NCBI GenBank assembly: GCA_024275825.1
Contig: JAJRYK010000049.1
Span: forward strand, 1-41,054
Source of the DNA: Alphaproteobacteria bacterium
Lineage (GTDB): Bacteria; Pseudomonadota; Alphaproteobacteria; Micavibrionales; Micavibrionaceae
Length of the DNA: 41,054 bases
Reading direction: 5' to 3'
The translations under genes and the position numbers were made by a program. Positions 7,569 to 16,058 of the stretch are shown here, piece by piece. How positions within the stretch are numbered: position 1 is the stretch's first letter; each line of letters starts with the position of its first letter. The notes beneath the pieces are model-generated. The model saw only the letters and a list, made by a program, of their open reading frames with translations, ran no database searches and was not told where the DNA came from.

Positions 7569-8411
7569 ATGACTCATCAAAAGCAAATTATCGCAGGCAC
7601 CATTGATTACCTTGTCGCGCATTATCAGGAGCAGCCGGATTTGAATGTGCTGGCGGCGCGTGCGGGCTATGAGGCGACGCATTTTCAGAAATTATTTAAA
7701 GATCATGTGGGGATCAGCCCGAAACGGTTGGTGCAATATATGAATATGCGTTATGCGCGGGAGTTGCTGGTTGGCGGGCATTCTGCGCTCGATACGGCGC
7801 TGGAGACAGGACTGTCCGGTACGGGGCGGCTGCACGATCTGTTTGTCGCGTGTGAGGGTGTTACGCCCGGCGCAGTGAAGGGGCGCGGCAAAGGGCTGCG
7901 TATTATCTATGGCTTTCACCCCACGCCGCTGGGTGAAGTGATGGTCGCCAAGACCGAGAAAGGCGTGTGCTATCTCGGTTTTTTGATGGAACAGGAGCGC
8001 GCTTTTCCGATAGAGAAAATGCAAGCGCATTGGCCGCTTGCGATGTTTGTGCATGATGATGCGGCGCTGTCCGGCGAGGCGGCGCAGATCATAGATATTT
8101 GGAGCGGGCAGGAGGCAAACGAAAAGCTGAAGCTTGACCTCTACGGCACGAACTTCCAGATACAGGTTTGGCAAGCGCTCTTGAAAATCCCGGTTGGCGA
8201 GATGGCGACCTATAAGGATATCGCTGAGGGGGTCTGCAGCGCCAAAGCCTCGCGCGCCGTTGGCAGCGCCGTGGGTGCAAACCCCATTTCGCTGCTCATC
8301 CCCTGCCACCGCGTGATCCGCGGCACAGGCATCATCGATAATTACATGTGGGGTAGCCCGCGGAAGAAGCTTATTCTAGCGATGGAATCTAATGTTGGCC
8401 TAGAGCCCTAA
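7569..8411 (+). CDS. Ada-like AraC regulator fused to O6-alkylguanine-DNA alkyltransferase
   Basis: Residues 1-105 form an AraC-type HTH domain (FKDHVGISPKRLVQYMNMRY). Residues 110-275 form a methyltransferase with the acceptor cysteine Cys246 in PCHRV and the preceding YKDIAEGV...SRAVGSAVGANPI block. It takes alkyl groups from O6-alkylguanine onto itself. The N-terminal zinc/phosphotriester domain of E. coli Ada is absent, as in many short 'Ada-like' proteins. The loop after the active site reads RGTGIIDNYMWGSPRKK, where G-x-x-x-G-Y-x-W-G is usual, so the Gly-Tyr is altered to Asn-Tyr. There is no clear ribosome-binding site; a possible -10 (TATGAC) lies exactly 7 bases before the ATG. Its stop overlaps the end of convergent dapB. 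Confidence 0.9.
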   Translation: MTHQKQIIAGTIDYLVAHYQEQPDLNVLAARAGYEATHFQKLFKDHVGISPKRLVQYMNMRYARELLVGGHSALDTALETGLSGTGRLHDLFVACEGVTPGAVKGRGKGLRIIYGFHPTPLGEVMVAKTEKGVCYLGFLMEQERAFPIEKMQAHWPLAMFVHDDAALSGEAAQIIDIWSGQEANEKLKLDLYGTNFQIQVWQALLKIPVGEMATYKDIAEGVCSAKASRAVGSAVGANPISLLIPCHRVIRGTGIIDNYMWGSPRKKLILAMESNVGLEP

Positions 8412-9170
8412 AACATCGCGCATAGAATACAAGCCCGGCTTTTGCTTTGCTGCCCAGAGGGCAGCGCGCAGGGCGCCGCGGGCGTATAGGGCGCGGTTGG
8501 TGGCTTGTTGTTTTAGCTCTAGGCGTTCGCCTTCGCCGAGGAAATATACGGTGTGCTCGCCCACCACATCTGCGCCGCGGATGGTGGAAAAGCCGATTTC
8601 ACCGTCTGTGCGGGGGCCGGTTATGCCCTCGCGGGATAATGTGGAGACGTCGTCAAAATTTTGCCCGCGCGCGGCGGCGGCGGCGCGGCCCAGCATGATG
8701 GCGGTGCCGGATGGCGCGTCGATTTTGTGCTTGTGATGGGCCTCGATGATTTCGATATCAAAATCTGTGCCGAGGCTGGCGGCGGTTTTTTCGACCAAGG
8801 CTTCGAGCATATTGACTGCGATGCTGAAATTGGCGGAATGAATGATTGTGGTTTCTTTAGCGGCGGCGGCGATGCTGGCTTCATCATCTGCCGTAAAGCC
8901 GGTGGTGGCCAGGACGAGGATTTTCTTGTGTTTGGCCGCCAGCGCGATATGCGTGCGGCTGGCCTCGGGGATGGTGAAATCAATCACGGCATCGGCGCGA
9001 CTGAACAGCTCATCCGCATCGCTGGTGATGAAAAACTGGCTGTCTTCCGGGATGTCTGCGGGCAGGGCCGTACCGCCCGCCAGCGCCACGCCCTTTATCG
9101 CGCCAGAGAGAATTTCCTGTGTGAGCAAAGAGCCAACTCGGCCCATGCAGCCTACGATTCCGATTTTCAT
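8400..9170 (-). CDS. dapB: 4-hydroxy-tetrahydrodipicolinate reductase
   Basis: NAD(P)H-dependent step of lysine and diaminopimelate synthesis in the cytoplasm. The 256-residue product starts MKIGIVGCMGRVG with the dinucleotide-binding GxxGxxG (residues 7-13). It carries the active-site block EAHHKHKIDAPSGTA (143-157) containing the catalytic His/Lys and the SGTA substrate loop. I placed the start at 9170, preceded by AAGGA; the frame is open further upstream only through a repeat element. It lies downstream of dnaJ on the same strand, separated by about 170 bases of nested inverted repeats. Confidence 0.96.
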   Translation of the reverse strand: MKIGIVGCMGRVGSLLTQEILSGAIKGVALAGGTALPADIPEDSQFFITSDADELFSRADAVIDFTIPEASRTHIALAAKHKKILVLATTGFTADDEASIAAAAKETTIIHSANFSIAVNMLEALVEKTAASLGTDFDIEIIEAHHKHKIDAPSGTAIMLGRAAAAARGQNFDDVSTLSREGITGPRTDGEIGFSTIRGADVVGEHTVYFLGEGERLELKQQATNRALYARGALRAALWAAKQKPGLYSMRDVLGL

Positions 9171-9191
9171 GGTTTTTTCCTTTTTGTTTTT

Positions 9192-9338
9192 ACCGCAGAT
9201 GAACGCTGATTTATCCTCTGTCGTCATCGCGACAGAGCGAAGCGACGAGAGATCCATTGTGACCTCTACTTGGTCAGATTCCTCGCATACGCTCGGAATG
9301 ACGTTTCTGTATAGAATAAATCCGCGTTTATCTGCGGT
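9192..9338. repeat. Nested inverted-repeat element between dnaJ and dapB
   Basis: The outer arms are ACCGCAGATGAACGCTGATTTAT (9192 onward; 20 of its bases start ACCGCAGATGAACGCTGATT) and its near-perfect reverse complement ending at 9338, with two mismatches in 23 bp. Enclosed is an 82-bp unit (9222-9303) that begins CGTCATCGCGA and ends GGAATGACG, with internal partial hairpins. That unit belongs to the CGTCAT/ATGACG double-hairpin family also found at 28383, 37077 and 38755. The outer sequence resembles the leader at 26341-26376. The whole block lies inside the dnaJ-dapB transcript. Confidence 0.75.
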
Positions 9339-9341
9339 TTA

Positions 9342-10502
9342 TTAATCCTTCAAATCATCCCAGAATTCTTTGACTTTGTTAAAAAAGCCGCTGGATTCCG
9401 GGGAGTGTTTTCCGCCTTCTTTGATATCGCTGATCATGTCGTCGAGGTTTTTCATTACGCCCTGTTGTTTCTTATTTAGATTAACCGGGGTTTCGACGAA
9501 AATTTCAATATATAAATCACCTTTGGCTTCGCTGCGCAGCATGCTCATGCCTTTGCCTTTTAGGCGGAACTGTTGGCCAGTCTGCGTGCCGGCGGGGATT
9601 TTGACATTGCTGGTAGCCCCCTCGATGGTTGGCACTTCGACTTCGCCGCCTAGCGCGGCTTTGGTCATTGGGATAGGCACGCGGCAATATAAATTTGCAC
9701 CGTCGCGCTTGAATAATTTGTGAGGCTTGACCGATATCAGAGCATAAAGGTCACCATGTGGCCCGCCGCGCAGGCCTGCCTCGCCTTCGCCAGAGAGGCG
9801 AATGCGGCGACCATGGTCAACGCCCGCAGGAACCTTAATCTTCAGCGTTTTGTCTTTTTGAATACGCCCCTGTCCACGACATTTTTTACAGGGATTTTTG
9901 ATGGTTTTTCCCGCGCCGCCGCAGGTCGAGCAGGTACGTTCGATCGTGAAGAATCCTTGCTGTTGACGCACGCGGCCCTGTCCATCACAGCTGGGACATT
10001 TTATGGCGTTTGTGCCTTCCTCTGCGCCGGAGCCCTTACAGCCATCGCAAGTTTCATTGACCGGGATTTTGATTTTAACCTCTTTACCGCGATAGGCGTC
10101 ATCAAGGTTGATCTCTAGTGTGTATTGCAGATCTGATCCGCGCTGCGGCGCGTTGGGGTTGCGTCCGCCGCCGCCTCTGCCGCCCATAACATCGCCGAAC
10201 ATATCTTCGAAAATGTCAGAGAATGCACCAGCGCCAAAACCGCCCGCACCGCCTTGTCCGCCGCCGCCCATCGATCCATCAAACGCGGCCGCGCCATATT
10301 GATCATAGGCTGCGCGTTTTTGATCGTCTTTCAAAACCTCATAGGCCTGGCCTGCGGCTTTGAATTTTTCTTCGGCTTCCGGGTTATCTTTATTTTGGTC
10401 GGGGTGATGTTTCATGGCCTTCTTGCGATAGGCTTTTTTAATCTCATCCGCGCTGGCGCTTTTATCAACGTCCAGAATTTTGTAATAGTCAGTCTCGCTC
10501 AC
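9342..10502 (-). CDS. dnaJ: Chaperone protein DnaJ
   Basis: Co-chaperone that delivers unfolded proteins to DnaK and stimulates its ATPase. In order: J domain with HPD in [14 protein letters not shown] (residues 20-33); Gly/Phe-rich linker ([16 protein letters not shown]); a zinc-binding region with four CxxCxGxG repeats ([32 protein letters not shown]); and two C-terminal substrate-binding beta domains. It has 386 residues, the usual length. The start is GTG at 10502, only three bases after the stop of the small J-protein, so its translation is probably coupled. Operon order is dnaK, small J-protein, dnaJ, then perhaps dapB. Confidence 0.98.
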   Translation of the reverse strand: MSETDYYKILDVDKSASADEIKKAYRKKAMKHHPDQNKDNPEAEEKFKAAGQAYEVLKDDQKRAAYDQYGAAAFDGSMGGGGQGGAGGFGAGAFSDIFEDMFGDVMGGRGGGGRNPNAPQRGSDLQYTLEINLDDAYRGKEVKIKIPVNETCDGCKGSGAEEGTNAIKCPSCDGQGRVRQQQGFFTIERTCSTCGGAGKTIKNPCKKCRGQGRIQKDKTLKIKVPAGVDHGRRIRLSGEGEAGLRGGPHGDLYALISVKPHKLFKRDGANLYCRVPIPMTKAALGGEVEVPTIEGATSNVKIPAGTQTGQQFRLKGKGMSMLRSEAKGDLYIEIFVETPVNLNKKQQGVMKNLDDMISDIKEGGKHSPESSGFFNKVKEFWDDLKD

Positions 10503-10505
10503 GGT

Positions 10506-10862
10506 TTAAATCTTTCTCGAAGAGGTTTTAGGCGTGGAAAACATTTTGGTGATATTAGAAAACCAAGAGCTGGATTGCGGCGCCGCTCCGCTCTGGTTAT
10601 CATTGCGCGCCAGCGTGCGTCTGCGCAGCATAGTGTTATAACGCGCGCGTTTTTCGTGCGATGAAATATGCGTATAGGCATCGTTGATCAGTTTAAAGCG
10701 CAGCTCGGCGATGCGTGTGTTCTGTGGGTTGTTATCTGGGTGATAGCGCTTGGCCATTGACCTGAATGCACATTTAATTTCTTGATCATCAGCGGTGGGG
10801 CTGACATTCAGAACCTCGTAATATGAGATCAGGCTTTTCGTTTTTTGGTCTTTAATGGCCAT
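10506..10862 (-). CDS. Small J-domain protein between dnaK and dnaJ
   Basis: A 118-residue protein with a single J domain (about residues 14-78: SYYEVLNVSPTADDQEIKCA, then AKRYHPDNNP with the essential HPD). A basic C-terminal tail without zinc-binding or substrate domains follows. It should stimulate DnaK's ATPase but would need another route to clients. I start it at the ATG at 10862 (MAIKDQKTK); an upstream in-frame ATG lies inside a perfect hairpin. It sits between dnaK and dnaJ with a three-base gap to dnaJ, so all three are probably made together. A dedicated second J-protein in this operon position is unusual compared with the standard dnaK-dnaJ pair. Confidence 0.85.
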   Translation of the reverse strand: MAIKDQKTKSLISYYEVLNVSPTADDQEIKCAFRSMAKRYHPDNNPQNTRIAELRFKLINDAYTHISSHEKRARYNTMLRRRTLARNDNQSGAAPQSSSWFSNITKMFSTPKTSSRKI

Positions 10863-10883
10863 TATTCTTTTTCTGCGTTTAGT

Positions 10884-10915
10884 ATATGGAGCGCGATATT
10901 TATCGCGCTCCATAT
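10884..10915 (-). terminator. Perfect 15-bp hairpin between dnaK and the small J-protein gene
   Basis: ATATGGAGCGCGATA and TATCGCGCTCCATAT are perfect 15-bp arms around two bases, starting 15 bases after the dnaK stop. There is no T-run after it on the minus strand, so it is more likely an attenuating or 3'-end-protecting hairpin that lowers expression of the J-proteins relative to dnaK than a full terminator. Confidence 0.6.
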
Positions 10916-10930
10916 AGCCTAATATGTGAT

Positions 10931-12886
10931 TTAAGCAGATTTTTCGTCGCTGCCGTCTTCGTCATCTTCGATCTCAAGATCAATGACATCGGCATCAACG
11001 GTTTCCGGTTCACTATCGGTATCAGAGTCAGCCATTTCCGCATCAGGAATATCGCTATCTGATTCGCCGGCCTCTTCTTCTTGCGCCTTACGATAGGCCA
11101 GCTCGCCTAGCTTCATGCTGGCTTGTGATAGGGTTTCGGTCTTTTCTTTTATTTCTGCAAGGTCATCGCTTTCCATCGCGGTTTTAAGCTCATCAATCGC
11201 AGCCGCCACGTTGTCACGCTCTTCTTCCGGCAGCTCATCGCTCAGATCTTCAAGAGATTTTTCGGAGGCATGGAGCAGCGCTTCGGCCTGGTTTTTAGTC
11301 TCAACCAGCTCACGTTTTTCCTTGTCGCTATCGGCGTTGGCTTCGGCGTCTTTGACCATTTGATCGATATCATCATCGGATAGGCCGCCAGAGGCTTGGA
11401 TGCGAATTTGCTGCTCTTTGTTTGTCGCCTTATCCTTGGCAGACACCTGAACAATACCGTTTGCATCAATGTCGAATGTGACTTCGACCTGCGGCACGCC
11501 GCGCGGGGCGGGGGGGATTCCGACCAAATCAAACTGGCCGAGGGTTTTATTATCCGCCGCCATTTCACGTTCACCTTGCGCAACGCGGATTGTCACGGCG
11601 TTTTGGCTGTCTTCGGCGGTGGAGAAGATCTGCGATTTTTTGGTCGGGATTGTCGTGTTGCGCTCAATCAGGCGCGTAAACACGCCGCCCAAAGTCTCAA
11701 TCCCGAGGGACAGAGGCGTTACATCAAGCAGCAGAACATCCTTCACATCGCCCTGCAGAACGCCGCCCTGAATGGCTGCGCCATCGGCAACGACTTCGTC
11801 CGGGTTTACGCCCTTATGCGGCTCTTTGCCAAAGTAATTTTCAACAGTTTTGATCACGTGCGGCATGCGAGTCATTCCGCCGACCAGCACCACATTATCG
11901 ATGTCGGATGGCTTCAGGCCAGCATCTTTCAGCGCGGCCTTGCATGGGTCAATCGTACGTTTGACCAGATCACCAACAAGGCTTTCCAGCTTCGCGCGCG
12001 TGAGCGAGATTTGCAAATGTTTCGGGCCAGAGGCATCGGCCGTCACGAACGGCAAATTCACTTCGGTTTGCGTGGTGGAGGACAGCTCAATCTTCGCTTT
12101 CTCTGCCGCTTCTTTTAAACGTTGCAGCGCGAGTTTATCTTCGCGCAGATCAATGCCCTGTTCCTTTTTAAACTCATCAGCCAGAAATTCGATGATGCGT
12201 GTATCAAAATCTTCTCCGCCCAAAAACGTGTCGCCATTGGTGGATTTAACTTCAAACACACCGTCGCCGATTTCAAGGATAGACACATCAAATGTACCGC
12301 CGCCAAGGTCATAAACGGCAATTGTGCCTGTGGCGTCCTTGTCCAGACCATAGGCCAGCGCGGCCGCCGTTGGTTCGTTAATAATACGCTCAACTTCAAG
12401 CCCGGCAATTCTACCGGCGTCTTTTGTTGCTTGGCGCTGTGCATCGTTGAAATAGGCTGGCACCGTGATCACGGCTTTGGTTACTTTCTCGCCCAAAAAT
12501 GCCTCGGCTGTTTCTTTCATTTTCTGTAGCAGCATGGCGGAGATTTGTGCTGGTGCGAATTTCTCGCCATCAACCTCAACCCACGCATCGCCATTCTCAC
12601 CTTCAACAATGTTGAACGGGGCGTGCTTGGCCATTTCTTGTACGTTCTTATCCTTAAACGGACGACCGATCAGGCGCTTAATACCGTACAGCGTGTTTTC
12701 CGGGTTCGTCACGGCCTGACGTTTCGCGGGCTGGCCCACCAAACGCTCATCATCCTTGCCGAATGCAATCATCGACGGCGTTGTGCGCGCGCCTTCTGCG
12801 TTCTCAATAACGCGCGGCTCTTGCCCATCCATTACTGCGACACACGAATTCGTCGTCCCTAAATCAATACCAATAATCTTGCTCAT
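10931..12886 (-). CDS. dnaK: Chaperone protein DnaK (Hsp70)
   Basis: ATP-driven chaperone that binds exposed hydrophobic peptides. The 651-residue product begins [20 protein letters not shown] (phosphate-1 loop). It contains the other Hsp70 signatures [18 protein letters not shown] and [17 protein letters not shown], the interdomain linker [16 protein letters not shown], and a C-terminal lid ending in an acidic tail ([12 protein letters not shown]). AAGGAG is placed well before the ATG. A candidate heat-shock promoter lies at 12989-13016. It leads the dnaK, J-protein, dnaJ operon; grpE is nearby but has its own start region. Confidence 0.99.
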   Translation of the reverse strand: MSKIIGIDLGTTNSCVAVMDGQEPRVIENAEGARTTPSMIAFGKDDERLVGQPAKRQAVTNPENTLYGIKRLIGRPFKDKNVQEMAKHAPFNIVEGENGDAWVEVDGEKFAPAQISAMLLQKMKETAEAFLGEKVTKAVITVPAYFNDAQRQATKDAGRIAGLEVERIINEPTAAALAYGLDKDATGTIAVYDLGGGTFDVSILEIGDGVFEVKSTNGDTFLGGEDFDTRIIEFLADEFKKEQGIDLREDKLALQRLKEAAEKAKIELSSTTQTEVNLPFVTADASGPKHLQISLTRAKLESLVGDLVKRTIDPCKAALKDAGLKPSDIDNVVLVGGMTRMPHVIKTVENYFGKEPHKGVNPDEVVADGAAIQGGVLQGDVKDVLLLDVTPLSLGIETLGGVFTRLIERNTTIPTKKSQIFSTAEDSQNAVTIRVAQGEREMAADNKTLGQFDLVGIPPAPRGVPQVEVTFDIDANGIVQVSAKDKATNKEQQIRIQASGGLSDDDIDQMVKDAEANADSDKEKRELVETKNQAEALLHASEKSLEDLSDELPEEERDNVAAAIDELKTAMESDDLAEIKEKTETLSQASMKLGELAYRKAQEEEAGESDSDIPDAEMADSDTDSEPETVDADVIDLEIEDDEDGSDEKSA

Positions 12887-12988
12887 TTTTTAACTCCTTA
12901 TTTTTAAGGCAAATTTCCCGATGGCCCAACATTAGGCACCATCACAATTTCCTAAGGTTTCTACGTATAGTTCATATTAGGCCAAGGA

Positions 12989-13016
12989 ATATAGCATAAA
13001 AGTACCTTGGCACAAG
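12989..13016 (-). promoter_or_regulatory. Candidate RpoH (sigma-32) promoter of dnaK
   Basis: On the minus strand CTTG (13016-13013) is followed after 17 bases by GCTATAT (12995-12989). This fits the alphaproteobacterial RpoH pattern CTTG-N17/18-CYTATNT with one mismatch. It lies about 100 bases before the dnaK start. A housekeeping reading (TTGTGC-N16-TATATT) overlaps it. Assignment to RpoH is inference from the pattern and the gene. Confidence 0.55.
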
Positions 13017-13022
13017 GGTTAG

Positions 13023-13057
13023 AAAACAGAATCTTCAGTGATGAACGATTCTGTTTT
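13023..13057 (-). terminator. Hairpin terminator between the 82-aa gene and dnaK
   Basis: AAAACAGAATC (13023-13033) and GATTCTGTTTT (13047-13057) form an 11-bp stem with a 13-base loop. On the minus strand the stem ends in TTTTCTAA, which suits termination of the 82-aa gene upstream of the dnaK promoter. Confidence 0.6.
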
Positions 13058-13112
13058 TCTTATTGTTTGTACGGTGGTTATAAGATTTTAGATTGAAGCC
13101 TAATCGAAATAT

Positions 13113-13361
13113 TTAAGGCTCTGGATTATCGCTTTTCTTGAAAAACCCACAGCCAACCATACCTACCAATAAGCCAAGTCCTCCAAATAATTTGTCACCG
13201 TCTTTATCCAGTTTTTTTGCGTCTTTCAGGTCAATGCTTGGGTATGCTTCTTGAATTTTATCAGTTCGGTCGTATAGTCTTGCAGCGCCATAACTGGCGT
13301 AACCTGCAGAAGCGCACAATGTAAATGCGAGAGCGGCTTTTATTAAAGGTGTCCGTGTCAT
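13113..13361 (-). CDS. Small membrane protein of unknown function (82 aa)
   Basis: A basic start is followed by a hydrophobic segment (ALAFTLCASAGYASYGAA, residues 10-27), a charged middle (DLKDAKKLDKDGDK), then a second Gly-rich hydrophobic segment (FGGLGLLVGMVGCGFF). Two membrane passes, or a signal peptide plus one, are likely. There is no ribosome-binding site. Instead a near-consensus promoter ends seven bases before the ATG (see 13369-13397), so the mRNA is probably leaderless. It lies between grpE and dnaK on the same strand but appears to have its own promoter and terminator. I do not recognise the family. Confidence 0.7.
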   Translation of the reverse strand: MTRTPLIKAALAFTLCASAGYASYGAARLYDRTDKIQEAYPSIDLKDAKKLDKDGDKLFGGLGLLVGMVGCGFFKKSDNPEP

Positions 13362-13368
13362 GTTGAAG

Positions 13369-13397
13369 AATATAGACAGCCTTTAATCATATGTCAA
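13369..13397 (-). promoter_or_regulatory. Near-consensus sigma-70-type promoter, apparently leaderless
   Basis: On the minus strand TTGACA (13397-13392) is followed after exactly 17 bases by TATATT (13374-13369), then seven bases, then the ATG of the 82-aa gene at 13361. Transcription would start at or one base before the start codon. Confidence 0.75.
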
Positions 13398-13400
13398 CAA

Positions 13401-14120
13401 TCAAGCCTCAATATCCAAATCACCACCAGCTTCCGGCGTAGCGCTACCGCCGCTACCATCATCTTTCGCCACACCAACGCGGGCGGGGCGGAGCAGGCGG
13501 CCATTTAGGGTGTAGCCGGTTTCGATGACTTGGATCACGGTGCCGGCGACTTTGCCCGGCACTGGGCTTTCGAACATGACTTCGTGGAAATTGGGGTCGA
13601 AGGGCTGATCGACGGGTTCGAGTTTTTGAATGTTGTTTTTCTCGAAAGACCGCAGCAGGGTGCGCTCGGTTGCTTCAATGCCGTCCAGAACGCCCTTGAT
13701 ACGGTCATCAACAGCCAGTAAATCTTCCGGCACAGAATCTAGCGCGCGGCGCAGATTATCGGCCACATCCAATAAATCCCGCGCAAAGCCTGAAATAGCA
13801 AAGCGAGAAGCATCTTCGCGGTCCTTCTGGGCGCGTTTGCGCGCATTCTCAGCCTCGGCTAGGGCGCGCATCATTTGGTCTTTGGCTTTTGCGAGTTCGT
13901 CTTGCAGCGCCTCTACGCTTGAGTCCTCCTCCTCTGGGATTTCTGTTGGGGCCAGAGGATCTTGTTGTGCATTATATTCTTGCTGCGCATCATATAGCGC
14001 ATCGGCTTCGGCCTCCATGCGGGCAGAGCGCTCTTCCAGGCTCTCAACGTTATTCTCGTTTGGGTCGTTTGTATTGTCTGCAGGCATGATGACTCGTTTG
14101 TTTTTGGTTATGTGCCCCAT
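13401..14120 (-). CDS. grpE: Nucleotide exchange factor GrpE
   Basis: Releases ADP from DnaK. The N-terminal 90 residues are acidic and helical or coiled-coil (EERSARMEAEADALYDAQQE, then EALQDELAKAKDQMM). The C-terminal beta domain carries the family signature FDPNFHEVMFESPVPGKVAG and continues VIETGYTLNGRLLRPARVGV (about residues 180-225). The 239-residue product starts at the ATG at 14120, with AAAGGAA upstream; a second ATG at 14087 is possible. It is divergent from rph and on the same strand as dnaK, so the chaperone machinery is clustered, though not obviously as one operon. Confidence 0.96.
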   Translation of the reverse strand: MGHITKNKRVIMPADNTNDPNENNVESLEERSARMEAEADALYDAQQEYNAQQDPLAPTEIPEEEDSSVEALQDELAKAKDQMMRALAEAENARKRAQKDREDASRFAISGFARDLLDVADNLRRALDSVPEDLLAVDDRIKGVLDGIEATERTLLRSFEKNNIQKLEPVDQPFDPNFHEVMFESPVPGKVAGTVIQVIETGYTLNGRLLRPARVGVAKDDGSGGSATPEAGGDLDIEA

Positions 14121-14230
14121 TATTTAGCGCATTCCTTTTACGCAGGCAAGGGTCGGCTGGATGTAATAAATTGACAATTATACTCAGTACCCTAAAGTGC
14201 GCCTCACATATTTAACGAACAGGAGCATTC

Positions 14231-14947
14231 ATGACCAGACCATCCGGCCGCGCGGTAGATCAAATCAGAGATGTGGAGATCATTCCCAATTTCTCAAAAC
14301 ATGCTGAAGGCTCATGCCTGATTAAGTTCGGCGACACGCATGTATTGTGCACAGCGACGGCGGAGGAAAAAGTGCCCGGCTGGATGAAAAATACCGGCAA
14401 AGGCTGGGTGACAGCAGAATATGGCATGCTGCCGCGCTCGACCAATTACCGTATGGATCGTGAAGCCGCGCGCGGAAAACAATCGGGCCGGACGCAGGAA
14501 ATTCAGCGCCTGATTGGGCGGGCCTTGCGCGCCGTGGTTGATTTTGAGGCGATGGGCGAGCGTCAAATACGCATTGACTGTGATGTGATCCAGGCCGATG
14601 GCGGCACAAGAACAGCGGCGATCACGGGTGGCTATGTCGCTATGTATCTGGCGTTCCAGCATTTGGTGAATATTGGCGCGCTGGAAAGCATTCCGTTGAC
14701 GGACAGTGTCGCGGCGATTTCTTGCGGTATTTATAAGGGCACGCCTGTGACTGATCTGGATTACGTAGAAGATTCAGATGCTGACACAGATGCAAATTTC
14801 GTGATCACTGGCAAAGGCGGCATTGTCGAAATTCAAGGCACAGCGGAGAAAGAGCCGTTTAGCGAGGCTGAGTTTTTGGAATTATTGGCGCTGGCGAAAG
14901 CGGCATGTGGAACGCTAGATAATCTTCAAAAAGACGTTGCTGCGTAA
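14231..14947 (+). CDS. rph: Ribonuclease PH
   Basis: Phosphate-dependent 3' exonuclease that trims tRNA and other RNA 3' ends; it works as a hexamer. The 238-residue product has the family hallmarks RDVEI near the start, [14 protein letters not shown] (phosphate/RNA site), [16 protein letters not shown] and [24 protein letters not shown] lies six bases before the ATG. The stop codon abuts the start of rdgB (TAAATG), so the two are translated from one message. The divergent grpE and this rph-rdgB pair form a common alphaproteobacterial neighbourhood. Confidence 0.98.
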   Translation: MTRPSGRAVDQIRDVEIIPNFSKHAEGSCLIKFGDTHVLCTATAEEKVPGWMKNTGKGWVTAEYGMLPRSTNYRMDREAARGKQSGRTQEIQRLIGRALRAVVDFEAMGERQIRIDCDVIQADGGTRTAAITGGYVAMYLAFQHLVNIGALESIPLTDSVAAISCGIYKGTPVTDLDYVEDSDADTDANFVITGKGGIVEIQGTAEKEPFSEAEFLELLALAKAACGTLDNLQKDVAA

Positions 14948-15538
14948 ATGGTCAAGATCACCGACCTTGTTATCGCCACGCACAATCCCGGGAAAGTCAC
15001 GGAAATTTCCGCGCTGCTCGGTCCCTATGTTGAACAATTTTATAGTGCGGGAGCGTTGGATCTGCCGGAGCCTGTTGAGGATGCTTTAACGTTCCAAGAA
15101 AATGCTCTTATAAAGGCCCGCGCCGCGGCGCAAGGCTCTGGCAAGATCGCGCTGGCGGATGATAGCGGTCTTGCGGTTAATGCTTTAAACGGTGATCCCG
15201 GGATTTATTCCGCGCGCTGGGCCGGGCCGGGTAAGGACTTCAACGTCGCGATGGAAAAGGTTCATGAGGCGCTGGGCGATGCGCCAGATCGCTCTGCTTA
15301 TTTCGTCTGCGCACTTGCCATCGTCTGGCCGGATGGACGGGAAGAGGTGTTCGAGGGGCGGGTCAATGGCCAGCTCGTTTGGCCGATACGCGGCGAGAGT
15401 GGTTTTGGGTATGACCCCATGTTTCAGCCGGATGGCTATGATATTACCTTCGGCGAGATGGATGCGGCGGAGAAGCATCTAATATCTCATCGCGCGAAAG
15501 CGTTCGAAAAGCTGGTAAAAGCGTGTTTTAGCGCGTAA
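14948..15538 (+). CDS. rdgB: Non-canonical purine NTP pyrophosphatase (XTP/dITP)
   Basis: Hydrolyses dITP, XTP and ITP to monophosphates, keeping deaminated purines out of DNA and RNA. The 196-residue product contains [10 protein letters not shown] at the start, [32 protein letters not shown] (substrate and Mg sites), [11 protein letters not shown] and the C-terminal [10 protein letters not shown]. The ATG directly follows the rph stop with no gap, and no separate ribosome-binding site is evident, so it depends on rph translation. Confidence 0.97.
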   Translation: MVKITDLVIATHNPGKVTEISALLGPYVEQFYSAGALDLPEPVEDALTFQENALIKARAAAQGSGKIALADDSGLAVNALNGDPGIYSARWAGPGKDFNVAMEKVHEALGDAPDRSAYFVCALAIVWPDGREEVFEGRVNGQLVWPIRGESGFGYDPMFQPDGYDITFGEMDAAEKHLISHRAKAFEKLVKACFSA

Positions 15539-15591
15539 GTCAGCTAAGCCATTTTATACAAAGGGCTTTTCGCTGTTTTAAGCTCAAAAGT

Positions 15592-15620
15592 TTGACAAAA
15601 CTCCCCTGAAACGCTACAAC
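15592..15620 (+). promoter_or_regulatory. Sigma-70-type promoter, apparently leaderless
   Basis: TTGACA (15592-15597), 17-base spacer, TACAAC (15615-15620), then seven bases (ACAGCCC) and the ATG at 15628. The spacing to the start codon is identical to that of the 82-aa gene promoter at 13369-13397, and no ribosome-binding site is present. Confidence 0.65.
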
Positions 15621-15627
15621 ACAGCCC

Positions 15628-16035
15628 ATGATTAAGCATGTAAACAACACAGTGTTGATGGTCCAATGTGCGCTTATCACTGGTTTGGTGATTAAGCCTG
15701 CGCAGGCACAGGTTGCCTATGGTGGAGCCAGAGAAAATGATTTTGGCAGCATCGCACGCAATATCACGCATTCGATCGAAGAGCTTCCGGGATTATTGAC
15801 GGGCGTTGCATATTTGATGGGGATCACGCTGGGCGTTCTCGGGATCATGAAGATTAAAGACCATGTCGAAACGCCGGCAAACACGCCACTGAAAGATGGC
15901 GCGATCAGGATCGGCACGGGCGGCGCGCTGTTCGCTCTGCCGCTTGTTTATGAATCAATGCTCAATACGATGGGCGTCACTAATGTTGGCGTCGCCCCCG
16001 CGACATTAAGCCGCGCCGAATTTAATCTCCGCTAA
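15628..16035 (+). CDS. IcmD/DotP-like small membrane protein
   Basis: A 135-residue protein with a signal peptide (VQCALITGLVIKPAQAQ, cleavage near residue 27), then two hydrophobic segments: LPGLLTGVAYLMGITLGVLG and GGALFALPLVYESML. Between them lies a polar loop IMKIKDHVETPANTPLKDG. From memory this arrangement, including the 'A-Y-x-x-G ... K-x-K-x-H ... P' pattern, resembles IcmD/DotP, a small inner-membrane part of Dot/Icm-type (type IVB) secretion systems. No other component is next to it; rdgB and hemW flank it. Its promoter ends seven bases before the ATG. An unrelated two-pass membrane protein is the alternative. Confidence 0.6.
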   Translation: MIKHVNNTVLMVQCALITGLVIKPAQAQVAYGGARENDFGSIARNITHSIEELPGLLTGVAYLMGITLGVLGIMKIKDHVETPANTPLKDGAIRIGTGGALFALPLVYESMLNTMGVTNVGVAPATLSRAEFNLR

Positions 16036-16058
16036 ACAACTCAATCAGGTTAAAGTTT

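Noticed and set aside
10863-10913. Upstream ATG as start of the small J-protein
   Set aside because: It lies within the perfect 15-bp hairpin and adds residues (MERDKYRAPY) encoded by the stem; the ATG at 10862 gives a normal J-protein start.
11396-12118. 240-aa plus-strand frame inside dnaK
   Set aside because: A codon-bias shadow of dnaK; the dnaK reading has all Hsp70 signatures.
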